From the NCBI GenBank assembly GCA_964016875.1, contig OZ024737.1, positions 29,203,683 through 29,267,682 of the forward strand: 64,000 nucleotides of DNA. The letters run 5' to 3'. The position numbers and the translations under genes are program-made. Numbering within the stretch: the stretch's first letter is position 1; each line of letters opens with the position of its first letter. The DNA comes from Fallopia convolvulus. Taxonomy: Eukaryota > Streptophyta > Magnoliopsida > Caryophyllales > Polygonaceae. This document shows positions 38,345-49,735 of the stretch, in pieces. The notes under the pieces are model-generated. The model worked only from the letters and a program-made list of their open reading frames with translations. It was not told the DNA's origin and searched no databases.

Positions 38345-39850
38345 ACTCTACCTAAGAATGAACGATTCTAAATGAATATAATGTTTTTTTATAAAAATGA
38401 ATGATTCTAAATGAATATTTTCAAAGTGTTTTAATTTAAGTTTTGTTTGGTTTGATTCTCACGCATCAATGGAACGAACCCGAACCCACCTTCTAGGAAG
38501 GGTTGCTCGGACTGTAACCCAACTATCATTTGCATGGTGTGAATAAAATTAAACCCACCTTCTAGGAAGGGTTGTTTAATCTCTTCACCATCAAACATGT
38601 GACTTAAAGTTTATATATTTTATTTAAGCCTATCAATAACATAGCTTATTGATTTTTTTATTTAATATGGTAAGTACTAATGATAAATGGGATCCTACTA
38701 TTATAATATGTAGAAATGTAAATACTAAAGAAAATTAAGGATAAAGAGGTAAATGAACAATTAAACATGCCTATGTGGCATTGCTAAATGAGTGACACAT
38801 AAGAGAGATTGATTCGACTTTAGTAAGAGTATATTGATTTGAACAATTATATTTCTTATAAGAATGAACGATTCTAAATGAATATAACGATTTCTTATAA
38901 GAATGAACGATGCTAAAGGAATATATTGATTTCTTATAAGAATGAACGATTTCTAAATGAATATAACGATTTCATATAAGAATGAACGATTCCAAATGAA
39001 TATAACGATTTCATATAAGAATGAACGATATAAATGAATATAACAATTTCATATAAAATGAACGATTGTAAATGAATATAATATTTTCTTATAAGAATGA
39101 ACGAATCTAAATGAATATAATGATTTCTTATAAGAATGAACGATTTCTAAGAGAATATAACGATTTTTTATAAGAATGAACGATTCTAAGGGAATATATT
39201 GATTTCTTATAAGAATGAACGATTTCTAAAGGAATATAATGATTTCATATAAGAATGAACGATTTCAAATGAATATAACGATTTCATATAAGAATGAACG
39301 ATTGTAAATGAATATAATATTTTTTTATAAGAATGAACGAATCTAAATGAATATAATGATTTCTTATAAGAATGAACGATTTCTAAAGGAATATAACTAT
39401 TTCTTATAAGAATGAACGATTCTAAGGGAATATATTGATTTCTTATAAGAATGAACGATTTCTAAAGGAATATAACGATTTCATATAATAATGAACAATT
39501 CCAAATGAATATAACGATTTCATATAAGCATGAACGATTCTAGATGAATATAATGATTTCATATAAGAATGAACAAATCTAAATGAATATAATGATTTCT
39601 TATAAGAATGAACGATTCTAAAAGAATATAACGATTTCATATAAGAATTAACAATTCTAGATGAATATAACGATTTCATATAAAAATGAACGATTCTAAA
39701 TGAATATAACGTTTTCTTTTAAGAATGAACAATTCTAAATGAATAACGATTTCTTATAAGAACGACTAATAAAGGAATATAACGATTTAATATAAGAATG
39801 AACGATTCTAAACGTATAACGATTTCATATAAGAATGAACGATTCTAATT
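38345..39850 (+). repeat. 39-bp minisatellite, main array
   Basis: The unit is approximately AATGAACGATTCTAAATGAA followed by TATAACGATTTCTTATAAG. About 26 head-to-tail units with scattered substitutions and small indels run from about 38850 to 39850. One or two isolated units lie at 38350-38410, separated by non-repeat DNA. As 39 is divisible by three, the minus strand shows a 13-residue periodic open frame (MKSLYSFRIVHSY) at 39443-39679, which is not taken as a gene. Confidence 0.92.
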
Positions 39851-40184
39851 TTGTGGTTATTAGCCTTGAAATTTGCCATGAATCTATTTAGTGGGAAAAT
39901 TCGTGGCCATTTAGCCTTGAAATTTGCATTGAATCTATTTTGTTTCAAATTTTATGGTTAAATAATTTCGCATTTAAAAAAACAAAAAAAATATTATACG
40001 GTAAAAAATATTATACTGCTATACTATTACATATTTAGAATATTAAAAATCATAATATTATAATAATAAGCTATTTCCAAACCATATGTATATATTAAAC
40101 AAAATGCAAATATAATTACAATTTAAATAAACTATCTTACAATCAATTTAGATAGTAACAATTTATTCATAATAAGCTATTTCT

Positions 40185-40960
40185 ACGTTTTCTTATAAGA
40201 ATGAACGATTCTAAATCAATACAACAATTTCTTATAAGAATAAACTCCAAGTGAATATTATGTTTTCTTATAAGAATGAACGATTCTAAAGAAATATAAC
40301 GATTTCTTATAAGAATGAATGATTATAAATGAATATAATGATTTCCTATAAGAATGATAGACCCTAAACCCTAGACCCTAAACCCTAAACCCTAAGAAAT
40401 ATAACGATTTTCTTATAAGAATAAATGATTCCAAGTGAATATTATGTTTTCTTATAAGAATGAACGATTCTAAATAAATAGAACAATTTCTTATAAGAAT
40501 GAACTCTAAGTGAATATTATGTTTTCTTTTAAGAATGAACAATTCTAAAGAAATATAACGATTTCTTATAAGAATGAATGATTATAAAGGAATATAATGA
40601 TTTCCTATAAGAATGATCGACCCTAAACCCTAAACCCTAAACCTTGGACCCTAAACCCTAAGAAATATAACGCTTTTCTTATAAGAATAAATGATTCTAA
40701 GTGAATATAACATTTTCTACGTTTTCTGATAAGAATGAACGATTCTAAATGAATTCTTATAAGAATGAACTCTAAGTGAATATTATGTTTTCTTATAAGA
40801 ATGAACGATTCTAAAGAAATATAACGATTTCTTATAAGAATGAACGATTATAAAGGAATATAATGATTTTTTATAAGAATGATCGATCCTAAATCCCAAA
40901 CCCTAAACCCTAACTCTAAACCCTAAACCCTAAACCCTAGACCCTAAACCCTAAGAAATA
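40185..40960 (+). repeat. 39-bp minisatellite, second array with telomere-motif inserts
   Basis: The same unit family resumes after a 340-bp gap. Here a higher-order pattern appears: a few 39-bp units, then a block of CCCTAAA repeats, then AGAAATATAACG and more units, repeated three times. The three long periods are similar to each other, so the composite unit of about 250-290 bp was itself amplified. Confidence 0.88.
40370..40955 (+). repeat. Three interstitial telomere-repeat blocks
   Basis: CCCTAAA-type plant telomere repeats at about 40370-40395, 40620-40661 and 40887-40955, with variants such as CCCTAGA, CCTTGGA and CCCAAA. Each block sits at the same position in the composite minisatellite period. 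They are short and flanked on both sides by ordinary DNA, so this is not a chromosome end. Confidence 0.9.
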
Positions 40961-40971
40961 TAACACTGGGC

Positions 40972-41122
40972 CAGAATTGGGCTGGCCAGATTGGGCCCAG
41001 CCCACACCAGATCTCACTGCACCTGGTGCCGTGAGATCACTGCACCTGGTGAAGTGAGATCACTGCACCTGGTGCCGTGAGATCTGGTGTGGGCTGGGCC
41101 CAATCTGGCCAGCCCAATTCTG
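40972..41122. repeat. Perfect 46-bp inverted repeat with 59-nt loop
   Basis: 40972-41017 and 41077-41122 are exact reverse complements over 46 bases; the left arm starts CAGAATTGGGCTGGCC and ends CAGATCTCAC. The loop holds a tandem of GCACCTGGTGCCGTGAGATCACT-like units. It forms the inner edge of the right arm of the foldback element. Confidence 0.95.
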
Positions 41123-41524
41123 CCCTAGTTGTGTATATCAGTCCACGCTTTGTCCTGCAGTTATATCACGGCACTAGAACGCGTGATATTACGCAGTTTT
41201 TTTTAAAAAATACCCTAAAATGGAATATTTTAATACTTTTTAATGTTACGGCACAAGATGTCGTGAAATTGTTACGCTTTATTGTGCCGTGGTGCAATAA
41301 GCTAAAAAATGATGTGCAAAAATCCCGAGCGTAAATTATACAGAAGCCCCATCCCACCTAAATTTCGCCCTTTTCATCAAACTACCCGTAAAATAATAAA
41401 ATTACGCGGGTTTCATACGCGCAGAAATTTTTTAAAAGCGCACAGAATCTCTGTGCAACGACGATGCGCGCGAAATAGCGTTGCGCGGAAGGGCAAAACC
41501 GTAAACTGAGGTAAATGAGTCGGG

Positions 41525-41700
41525 AAATGAATTTGGGCCGCACGAAATGGGCCTGTGAGGACGCGCGCAAGCCCGTTTCGCGGGTCTTTAGGGTTTTAGA
41601 ACAAATTGAGTCGGGCAGCTTTGGGCCGCACGAAATGGGCCTAAGAGGCGCCGCGCAAGCCCATTTCGAGGCTCCTTAGGGTTAAAAACGCGAGCGCGCC
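41525..41700 (+). repeat. Imperfect tandem duplication of about 88 bp
   Basis: TTTGGGCCGCACGAAATGGGCC occurs at about 41532 and 41620, followed in both copies by GCGCAAGCCC, TTTCG and TTAGGGTT. The DNA is GC-rich compared with its surroundings. No gene is recognised. Confidence 0.7.
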
Positions 41701-41940
41701 GCCATCGTCTTCAACCTCGAGCTTCGAAACCCCGATTCGCGCAAAACCAGATCTCGGAAAAAAAAACCATCCCGTCAAACACCATGGCCACCGATCGGAC
41801 CATCGACCCATCGCCACCGTTGCCATCGAGCGAAGCCGTGTGAACTAGTTGATTAAAGATGTTGATTTTACTCAATTCTTATATTGGTGGATTAGATAGG
41901 ATATCCGTTGGACGATCTATAGTTATGAATTTTATAATTA

Positions 41941-42519
41941 CTAGTTTTACCCGTCGTATTATATATGACTACGATTCGATATTTTATAGACATTATAAAT
42001 AGGATATTAATAAATTAAAACATAATAAAAACTTTAATATAAGTAATTTATTACTCGTAGAATGTATACTTTTTAATCAAATATTATATTCTTTATATTT
42101 TATTACTTTTCATGTACGTAAATTTAATGATTATCAAATATTTCAATATATCTATTACATATTTTATTATCTATTTTTATTAATTTTAAACATTATAAAT
42201 ATTTATCATTAATTATTTTATTAAATAAAATCACTATATATCTATAAATAAATTTGTCAAAAGATTTATGATAAAAGATTTATATTTATTTTGAAATATC
42301 TTATCTTTAATTTTAAACACTTGTATAAGGAAGCTTTCAAAAGATATTTTTATATTTAATAGATATTTGTTTGATGTTAGAGATAAATTTAAATAGTTAA
42401 AAAAAATTTAATAGAAAGAAGTTATAATAATAGAAATAAAATTAATTTTTTAAATTTGAGGTAGGGCTAGAATCGTTCTGGTGGCTCGAAAAGGGACAAC
42501 TTTAATATATAGTTATAGA
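41941..42519 (-). mobile_element. Non-autonomous Helitron, copy 2
   Basis: The same family as 5304-6124 with a single 5' module. It starts CTAGTTTTACCCGTCGTA on the plus strand (3' end of the element) after an A, and ends TAGTTATAGA before a T. The hairpin stem has decayed (GTCGTATTATATATGAC). 579 bp, no coding content. Confidence 0.75.
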
Positions 42520-44400
42520 TAATTGAGTATAGATAATTGCGTATATTATTTGGATTAGAAAAGAAATGCAAATTATAAGTATTAGTTGTTGAAAATAAAT
42601 AATTAAGAGAAATGCATTTAAACTTTTTTTTTTGAATTATTGATTTGTTGCATTAGTTGCATACCATCAAATAGATAAGTGTATCCCACTTTTTATATAT
42701 TATTATCACTTCAAGTTCATGATAAATATCATCATGCAATTCATCAAGTTTGCAAATTCTGGTTGTTCTTGTGTTTTGTTAGTCAAAGATGATAGCTCTT
42801 GGGTCTCTATGGATGGACCAACAACTATTTTCCCTGCAAAATATAAAATACTAATTATAGAAGTCAGAAAGACCAAACTCATTATTGCTCTTATTTTAAT
42901 CTCCCTCTTTTAAATGGATTGAATAGTGAGAATATAGTGTAATTTTTTTATAAGAAAAATGAATTGAATAGGAAAAATATAGCATTTATTATCTCTTGAG
43001 AGATAACTTTTAGAGTTTGTAAAGATTGTAAACTGTAAATTTGAATCATGATTTCATTATCTATTTTTAAATACGGAAAAAATCATTTTTTAATTAGTTT
43101 TGCGACGTGTGTACGCACTCACTTTCTTGGTAAGCACATAGATCTTACACGAAGTCAGCCTTCGCCTGAATAGTGTCGCGAATCCAACCTTCGCGAAGAG
43201 CAAAAAGGGAATTCGCCAAAGGTGGGGGCAATTTACGCGAATGCTTACGCACGTATTATAATCCTGCCTCAGCGTGCCATTGCATTATAATCAGTCATGG
43301 CCACCTCCTTTTTCTTTCTCTTTCCTATCTATCGCGAGCCTTATCTGCGCGACCTTCTCCATCCGATCTCCCTCTCCTCCGCCACCTCTGATCTACCTCT
43401 CCTCCGCCACCAACGTCCACCCCACCACCAAATCCTCCGCCACGACCACCACCACCACCATCTATGACACCACATGTGGCCGACACCCCTCCAAAAACTG
43501 CGGGTGGATCTCCATATCCAATTGGCAGGGCACCAACAAGACCGCGCCAAAAAAGAAGATCTGGCCTAGGTGGTGCTCCAACAAGGTGGCACTCCTGCGA
43601 GGCAGTGATGGAGGACGGTGGACCGCCGCCAAGCGGAGGCAGCTTCGATGCTCCGACGACTTCGGGGTTGCTCTTCCTCCGATCCACACACGATCAACGT
43701 TTATGGCTACAATATGAATCAATTTAAACTTGTTTAATTTAGTATTATATTTTTAATATTGAATTCGTAATTAGATTCTGTAGTTAGAATTTTAATTCGT
43801 AATTTAAATTTGTAGTTAGAATTTGAATTTGAATTCATAGTTAAATTTTGAATTCGTAATTAGATTTTGAATTCGTATTTTGATTTCATAGTTAGAATAT
43901 CAAATTCTAGTTAAATTTTGAATTCGAATTGAGAACGACAATTGAACTCTATGAGATAAAATCCCTTCACCAAGTTCATGATGGATTAGTGTGGTTCTCT
44001 TACGCCTAGGACACTAGATTAATCTGGCAACTTTACGTAAGGCGGAGTTTGGTATTTAGATTTTGAATTCATACTTTGATTTCGTATTTAGATTTTTAAT
44101 TTTTAATTTCATTAATATGAATTCGTAATTAAAAATTAAGAATTGAAATCAACACCCTATATATAAACCTAAAACACCTCTGTCGCCTTCGTATTTTGTA
44201 TGGTAATGGATTGCTACTTTTTATCGTATTTTAGATGATTTCGATTTGTGTACGTTACAACATTTTGACTACTTCTATGCATTTATGTGTATTCGCATAT
44301 CTTTTCGGGTTTTGCTACCTTTTATCGTGTATCATACATTTTATCGTAGTTTATGGTTTATCCCGCTTTACGGGGTTTTTATAAACAATAAGATAAATTG
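42520..44400. other. Intergenic with repeat-like stretches
   Basis: 43173-43720 is GC-rich and open in several frames, but frames differ in composition and show no known domain; it may be a captured promoter or exon fragment. 43740-44130 is a degenerate repeat of AATTCGTAATTAGATTTTG-like motifs. No gene is supported. Confidence 0.4.
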
Positions 44401-44639
44401 GATTTTGGTGCGACGTCATCCTTAGACGCACAACAAGAGGAAAATGCCTTCGGCTTACGCTCGGATGGACCGGTCACTCGTTCCTGGGCTTGTGCCATCG
44501 AAACTGCAACCAAGTCATTGGTGTTGCGCGTTTCTGATGGCGACGGCGCGCCCATCATCGCGCCAACACTCAGCACCGTGTGCGTCCTCACCCTCATAGA
44601 ACCTCAAGTTGAAGCATCGGTAACGACCATATTTGCCTC

Positions 44640-46020
44640 GTTACCGACCCTCTCGGCCTCGACACCAACCTCGGAGATCTTGTGTTTTCGGGTAGTTGCG
44701 CTTGTTTTGTTCGGTTTTGCAGATCTTTAGGTAAACAAGCATGGATGGGATGGATCTTAGATGATTGTGGTGGAGTTTGATGAAGCTTAGAGTGATACAA
44801 GTGAAGATTAGAAGAGTTAACGCCCAAGAGCTTGTGTGAAAAGAACGCTTAAACTGGGGCTATGCATGGGAGTTCTTGTTTCGACACCTCTATCTTGCAA
44901 TGCTTGGTTTGGGAGCTATAGTGCTCGGATGAGGCTCAATTTGACATCAATGGAAAGATAATTCAAAGAACTACAATTCATTTTTTTACTCCGAGTCCAA
45001 GTTCCAACTCTATGTGGGTAAAAACAGCCTCTGAAGTGACGCTTGAATGCTGAACCGAGGCAATTGCGCAGGATGACTGATAAAAGCACGGTCGCGCAAT
45101 TCAGCACCCTATCCCGAGCAATCGGGAATTTCACGCGGACATCATAGGCCGACATTTGGGCTTGATTTTCGGGCCTAGGGTTATATCATATCCGAGTATA
45201 GCTTAAAGATAGATCTTTTGAGGATTATTTGGAAGACATATATAAACCTTGTGTTAGTTTATTTTAAAGAACTTTTGATCAACTTTGGAGGCTAGGTTTT
45301 TCTCTCAAGGAAGAACTTTTGAACCTTTGTAAGTTTGATTTTAATTTAATTATGCATTGCTAATTCCTTTGTGTTTGACTAGTTATAGAAATCATAGATT
45401 GCATAATATTGTGAGGTTTAATTGATTCTCAACAACTTGAATAGGTTTTATTCCCTGTGCTTAATTGAATCAGAATTATTCTAGGGTTTTGTTAGATTGA
45501 TCACCTGATAGAATTTCTAGGTTAATTTATAACTAGTCTGATCAAGTCCCGTTCGGGATTGATTAGATAAAGTAGTATTTATAATTGTTTAGACCCGTTT
45601 GGGCTATTCGATTGTAGAAGGGAATAAATCCACAAATAACTTAGATGTCGGTTTGCTCTAAGTGTTTGTTTCTATTGATAACTTTATTCGTAAAGCTGTC
45701 GTTTAATTGAATCTAGACGTTGTTTTAGGTTGTTAAATGATAGGGTTGTTTAGACTGTTAGTTCTTTCAACTATTTATGAAGTTTGGGTCATAATCCTTA
45801 GTAGGAGTATAATCCACAATAGATTATTCAAGGGAATTGAGAATCAAGAGAATCAATGATCAATAAGCATATCTGTGTTGGATTTAACTAGTTGAACATA
45901 TTTCTCTCATATATTTACAATCAATGATCAATGATCAATTAACTAGTTAAAGCCCCAAGGAGTCAAAACTCCGTAAATATCTCTGTTTCGAATCAATTCT
46001 CCTTAAGGATCCCATCGAAT
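44640..46020 (+). repeat. Dispersed repeat B, homologue of 6330-7900
   Basis: It aligns in the same orientation with repeat A over about 1.4 kb, as shared blocks separated by indels (for example TATCTTGCAATGCTTGGTTT, TTTTTACTCCGAGTCCAAG, ACTAGTTGAACATAT). Copy-to-copy divergence is substantial, implying old insertions. No reading frame or TG...CA border was identified. The preceding 44400-44640 is GC-richer and unmatched in the window. Confidence 0.55.
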
Positions 46021-46600
46021 ACTACAATACGCAGTTTGTCCCTTGCCTAATACTTATGCAAGTGACCGAAACCCACAATGTTCGTCTCATATCACGTCTA
46101 TAACATCATCGATTATAGAAACATAAAACTATCCACATTTCTGATGCCAAAGTTGTCTGGCCAACTAGACGACGTGCATCAGAGGGACCTGGTTGCTCCC
46201 AAGCATGAGCGTGGGATCAACTAGAGGCGCGAAACCAACTGAAGATGCAACAGCAACCAACGTCATAGCATTTGCGGTTGCCTTCTTATTCCTAAAACCT
46301 CCTAATCGTCCCTATGGACTTGATGGCGCCGATGTGTTTGCTTTGTTCCCATTTTCGTTGTCTTTCTGTGTTGTTACTCCTTCTCATACTCATCCATCAG
46401 ATTCTTAAGGTGCGTTTTATCTCGGGTGGTTGAAATCTTGTTCGATCCAATTGGTGTCTCATACCTAACCGACTCAATAAGGATTGTCTCTTCGAGATTC
46501 TCTAAATTATTGAACGTCGATATTAAAAATAATCAACACCCCTAGTTTATTGCGTTTATCGAACTAGCTTTTTAATTCTTTTTTGACTTTTTAGGGTTTA

Positions 46601-47423
46601 GGGCCCATTCGACAACTTGGTACTCAATGATGTTGAAGCTTATGATGTTGACGGTGCTGAAGCTTTTTGGTGCTAATGTTGAAATTAAGTGCTGAAATTG
46701 AGTGTTTATTTTTCAGATAAGCTAGGAGTGTTTATTAGGAGCATTTTTTACGGAGGTTCATTTTTAGGGAAAATTACCATAAGGGAAATAAAGATAAAAC
46801 AAACTAAAAATAAGGCCCCGTTCGACAAATCAATACTTATCGGTGCTGATGTTAATGTTGATGTTGCTGCTGATACTTATAATTGTTGATGTTGTTCTTG
46901 GATGCTAATATGGAATTCTGATATGAGTTGTTTATTTTTCAAATAATTCGGTATGTGTTCAGTAAACTGAATTGATGATAATTTAAGCAAGAGGAGTACA
47001 TTTTTTAATATAGCTTTTTTGTGGGTCCTACTTACTTATATATTGGTAGAAAAGTTTGCTTATTTGAAATAAGGTAAGGTGTGCTGATTATTTTTTCAGC
47101 AGATAAGTATTGGAAATAAGTAACTTACTTCAAATAAGCAAATTTTTCCGAACACGTAAAACGATGCTTATTTTTTCCAGATAAGTAACTGGGCACTTAT
47201 AAGTATCAATATAAGTGTTGTCGAACGGAGTCTAAAACACCCTAAAAAAGAAACGATAAGCTAGTTTGATAAGGTTAGGGGTGTTGATTATCTTTTAAGC
47301 TCGAGATAAGTTTGATAAGCTTTCATAAGTATGGTATTGCCAAACACGTAAAACAGAGCTTATTTTACTCAAAAAAGTGATAAGTCCCATAAACTATCAA
47401 TAAACATGTTACCGAACAGGCCC
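46601..47423. mobile_element. Tourist-like MITE (outer) hosting a second one
   Basis: Ends GGGCCCATTCGACAAC and (reverse complement of the right end) GGGCCTGTTCGGTAAC are flanked by the 3-bp repeat TTA (46598-46600 and 47424-47426). The interior is AT-rich and is split by the related element at 46814-47232. Confidence 0.7.
46814..47232. mobile_element. Tourist-like MITE (inner)
   Basis: 419 bp with ends GGCCCCGTTCGACAA and (reverse complement) GACTCCGTTCGACAA, flanked by TAA (46811-46813 and 47233-47235). The TIR resembles that of its host, so both belong to the PIF/Harbinger group and may use the same transposase. Confidence 0.75.
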
Positions 47424-47426
47424 TTA

Positions 47427-48480
47427 GGGTGTTTTATTTTTATTATCATTATTTTGTTAATACTACGTACCTTTTCTTGGTATTTTATTAAAAAAACATA
47501 AATAAATCCTAATCGAACACCCCTTAGCTTAATAAACATGCAATTTAGCACATACTACGAAAAACGTCAACACACTTGATAAACACCGACTTGTTGTGCC
47601 CCTAAGAGCATCCCCAAAATATTCCCCAAATTCTTGAAAATTGAGCTTTTAGATCATTTTTTTAGTCTAACAAATTATCTATCTCTTTCTCCATTATATT
47701 TTAATTTTCCAAAATGGGTAAAGATCTCCCCAAATTTAGGAAATTCCCTAAAGACATTTAAAAAATACATTAAATATATATAATAATTTACAATTTCTTC
47801 TTATTGGTCAAATTAGTTTCATGATATAATATTTTAATACATACAATATTAATTATAATATATGTAGAATTTTCTAAAATAAAGAATTTGTTAGAGTTGA
47901 AGTAATAAAATTAGATAATATAGGTTTTAGTTCTTCATTTTGGAAAAAATTATAGAGGATTTGTTGAAAATGGCCTAAAATTTTAGAATATTTTATTTCT
48001 TATAGTCAAATAACAAATGATTTATAATGTTTTTTTTTCTTAAAGTCAAATAACAAATAATTTATCATTTATTAGATTAAGATTTTTTAGAATTTTTTTT
48101 ATCTTAATAAGTAAGATAATATTTAATAAATTATTAAATATGTATATTAAAATATTTTATATGATAAAAATAAAAGTATTAAATACAATATTCTCCGAAA
48201 TAGAAAATTTGTCGGAGTTTTGACTGAATTTGAGGAAAATTTTAGATCATCGATTCTTTGAATAATAGCTTACTGGTCAATCACGAGCGTATTCATGTGT
48301 ATGTTAGTAGTTATTTCAGACTCTTTAACCGGTTGTGTTGACTGTCGTTTTCACGGCCTCTCAGTTATCGGACTTGTCCGATATACCGAATTTTTACCTC
48401 AAAAAAAAAAAAGTCCAGCGGGCCTGTCTTTAAAGAAGCCCAAGAAGTACATTCAACTGATAAACAGCCCTAGGAAGGAG
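47427..48480. other. AT-rich intergenic DNA upstream of the GTE6-like gene
   Basis: 47600-48260 has a texture like common plant MITEs (GAGCATCCCCAAAATATTCCCC at 47608), but no matching opposite end was found. No gene seen. Confidence 0.4.
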
Positions 48481-48489
48481 GAGCCAGAG

Positions 48490-48774
48490 TGACAATCAGG
48501 ACGGAAACGACGGACTCGGGAGAAAGAATTCGAGTTCTTCACCGCCGGCATATCTTCTCCGCCTCGTCAAAAGTCTACAATTTCGTCTCCAAAATTGATC
48601 AGTTTGAACTTGCCGTTGTCAGTTGAATTTTGTTTCCTAATGTCTTTATATCAACCGTGGTTCATATTTCTCAATTGAGAAAGATCCAAATTTTCACTTG
48701 GCCGCCAGTGGGGGCGGCCGCCCCCCCACCTGCCTCCGACACTGCCTAGCCGCAATTGAAGTTATTCATCTCAG
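48490..48774 (+). promoter_or_regulatory. Probable noncoding first exon of the GTE6-like gene
   Basis: A GC/CT-richer stretch ends in CATCTCAG|GTGGCT, a plausible donor, and the coding exon opens right behind an acceptor (TTGGTAG|ATG). A 5'-UTR intron of about 960 bp is inferred. Part of the exon (48500-48570) resembles a stretch of the solo LTR at 13196-13255. Confidence 0.45.
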
Positions 48775-49735
48775 GTGGCTTTCGGTTCTGTTCTGTTTAT
48801 CTTGATAACGTTTCTGCTTGATTTGTTCTTGTTGCCAACTTTTTAATTCCATCGAATTAGTTCTCTTAGTGAATTGTACATATTAAATACACGTTTTTTT
48901 TGTGTGTGTTGTTTTTCATTTAGATATGAGTGCATTTAGAATTATTGAATTTGGATTGAAAGGTTATAATCCGACCAATGCACTTGTGGGTAATCGACTA
49001 ATTGGTTAATGAGATGTAGGTGAAGGGTATACCTGGTAACTGGTGAAATGATCCACCCATCCAACACCCAACCCAGGGACAGCTCTATATCTAGCTGACA
49101 TGTAATTGCTGCTTTGTTATTTCATTGGTTTATGACATGAATAACAACTGCAAATTTTGCTAGGCTGTTAACAAGCAAGATAAAAGTAAAGGGTCTAGGC
49201 AGTATTCGCTTCAGGATTTAGCTAAGGTAGAGTTACTCTAGGTAAAGTTTAACAAATCTTGACCCTTAATTAACAATTAAAGAGTTGATTATGTCGCCAA
49301 ATCTTTTTTCTTTTTATATTTTTTAAAGGGTTTATTATTTTTGTGTGAGGGTTTACTACGCTATCTATAGAGTTTTTAACACAACTCCACCGTAGCAAGA
49401 CCGAACAAAATTGGAGGAAAAAAAAACAGTTTAGCCCCTAGCTCTTTCATTGTCCCTTTTAGCTCTTTTTTTTGTTTGCATTTTTGGAAATCTCATTCCA
49501 ACACCAACAGCCTGGTTCTCCATATTTATTACCTTCAGGGCCTTAATTTGGTAGGGTGTATGCAAGTTTTGGTTTTTAATGTGCATTAGAGTTTTCCTAT
49601 TTAATTTTATAGACCTATCGTTATTTTGCCCAAAAACAAAAGAATGAATTTGCTTGGCTGTGAAATTACTTCTCCTTGAAGGGGAAAACTCTATCTGTGA
49701 AATCGTAAACTGAATTTTGATTATGATTTTGGTAG

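Larger units (their letters stand above)
37727..41345. mobile_element. Large foldback/TIR element filled with minisatellite DNA
   Basis: Sequence near 37770-38105 recurs inverted at about 40970-41340. Shared blocks include AGCTTATTGCACCAC, then AAGCGTAAC or TAGCGTAAC, GCCGTAACAT, TATTAAAAT, GCGTAATATTACG-type motifs and the GGGCCAGCCCA / GCAGTGAGATCAC subterminal arrays. The arms are each about 350 bp and diverged. Between them lie about 2.6 kb of a 39-bp minisatellite, interstitial telomere repeats and a perfect hairpin, with no transposase. Exact ends and target duplication are unresolved. It is probably a non-autonomous Mutator-like or foldback element that amplified an internal repeat. 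Confidence 0.6.

Noticed and set aside
39443..39679. 13-residue periodic protein on the minus strand
   Set aside because: It is the translation of the 39-bp minisatellite; indels break the frame elsewhere and there is no promoter or domain.
40887..40955. Chromosome end marked by CCCTAAA repeats
   Set aside because: Blocks are short, degenerate and flanked on both sides by ordinary DNA and genes, so they are interstitial.
38345..40960. CRISPR-like regularly spaced repeats
   Set aside because: The repeats are contiguous with no unique spacers, in a plant nuclear context; this is a minisatellite.
43274..43727. Several overlapping open frames of 87-147 codons
   Set aside because: Composition is low-complexity, frames overlap on both strands, and no domain or splice context is recognisable.
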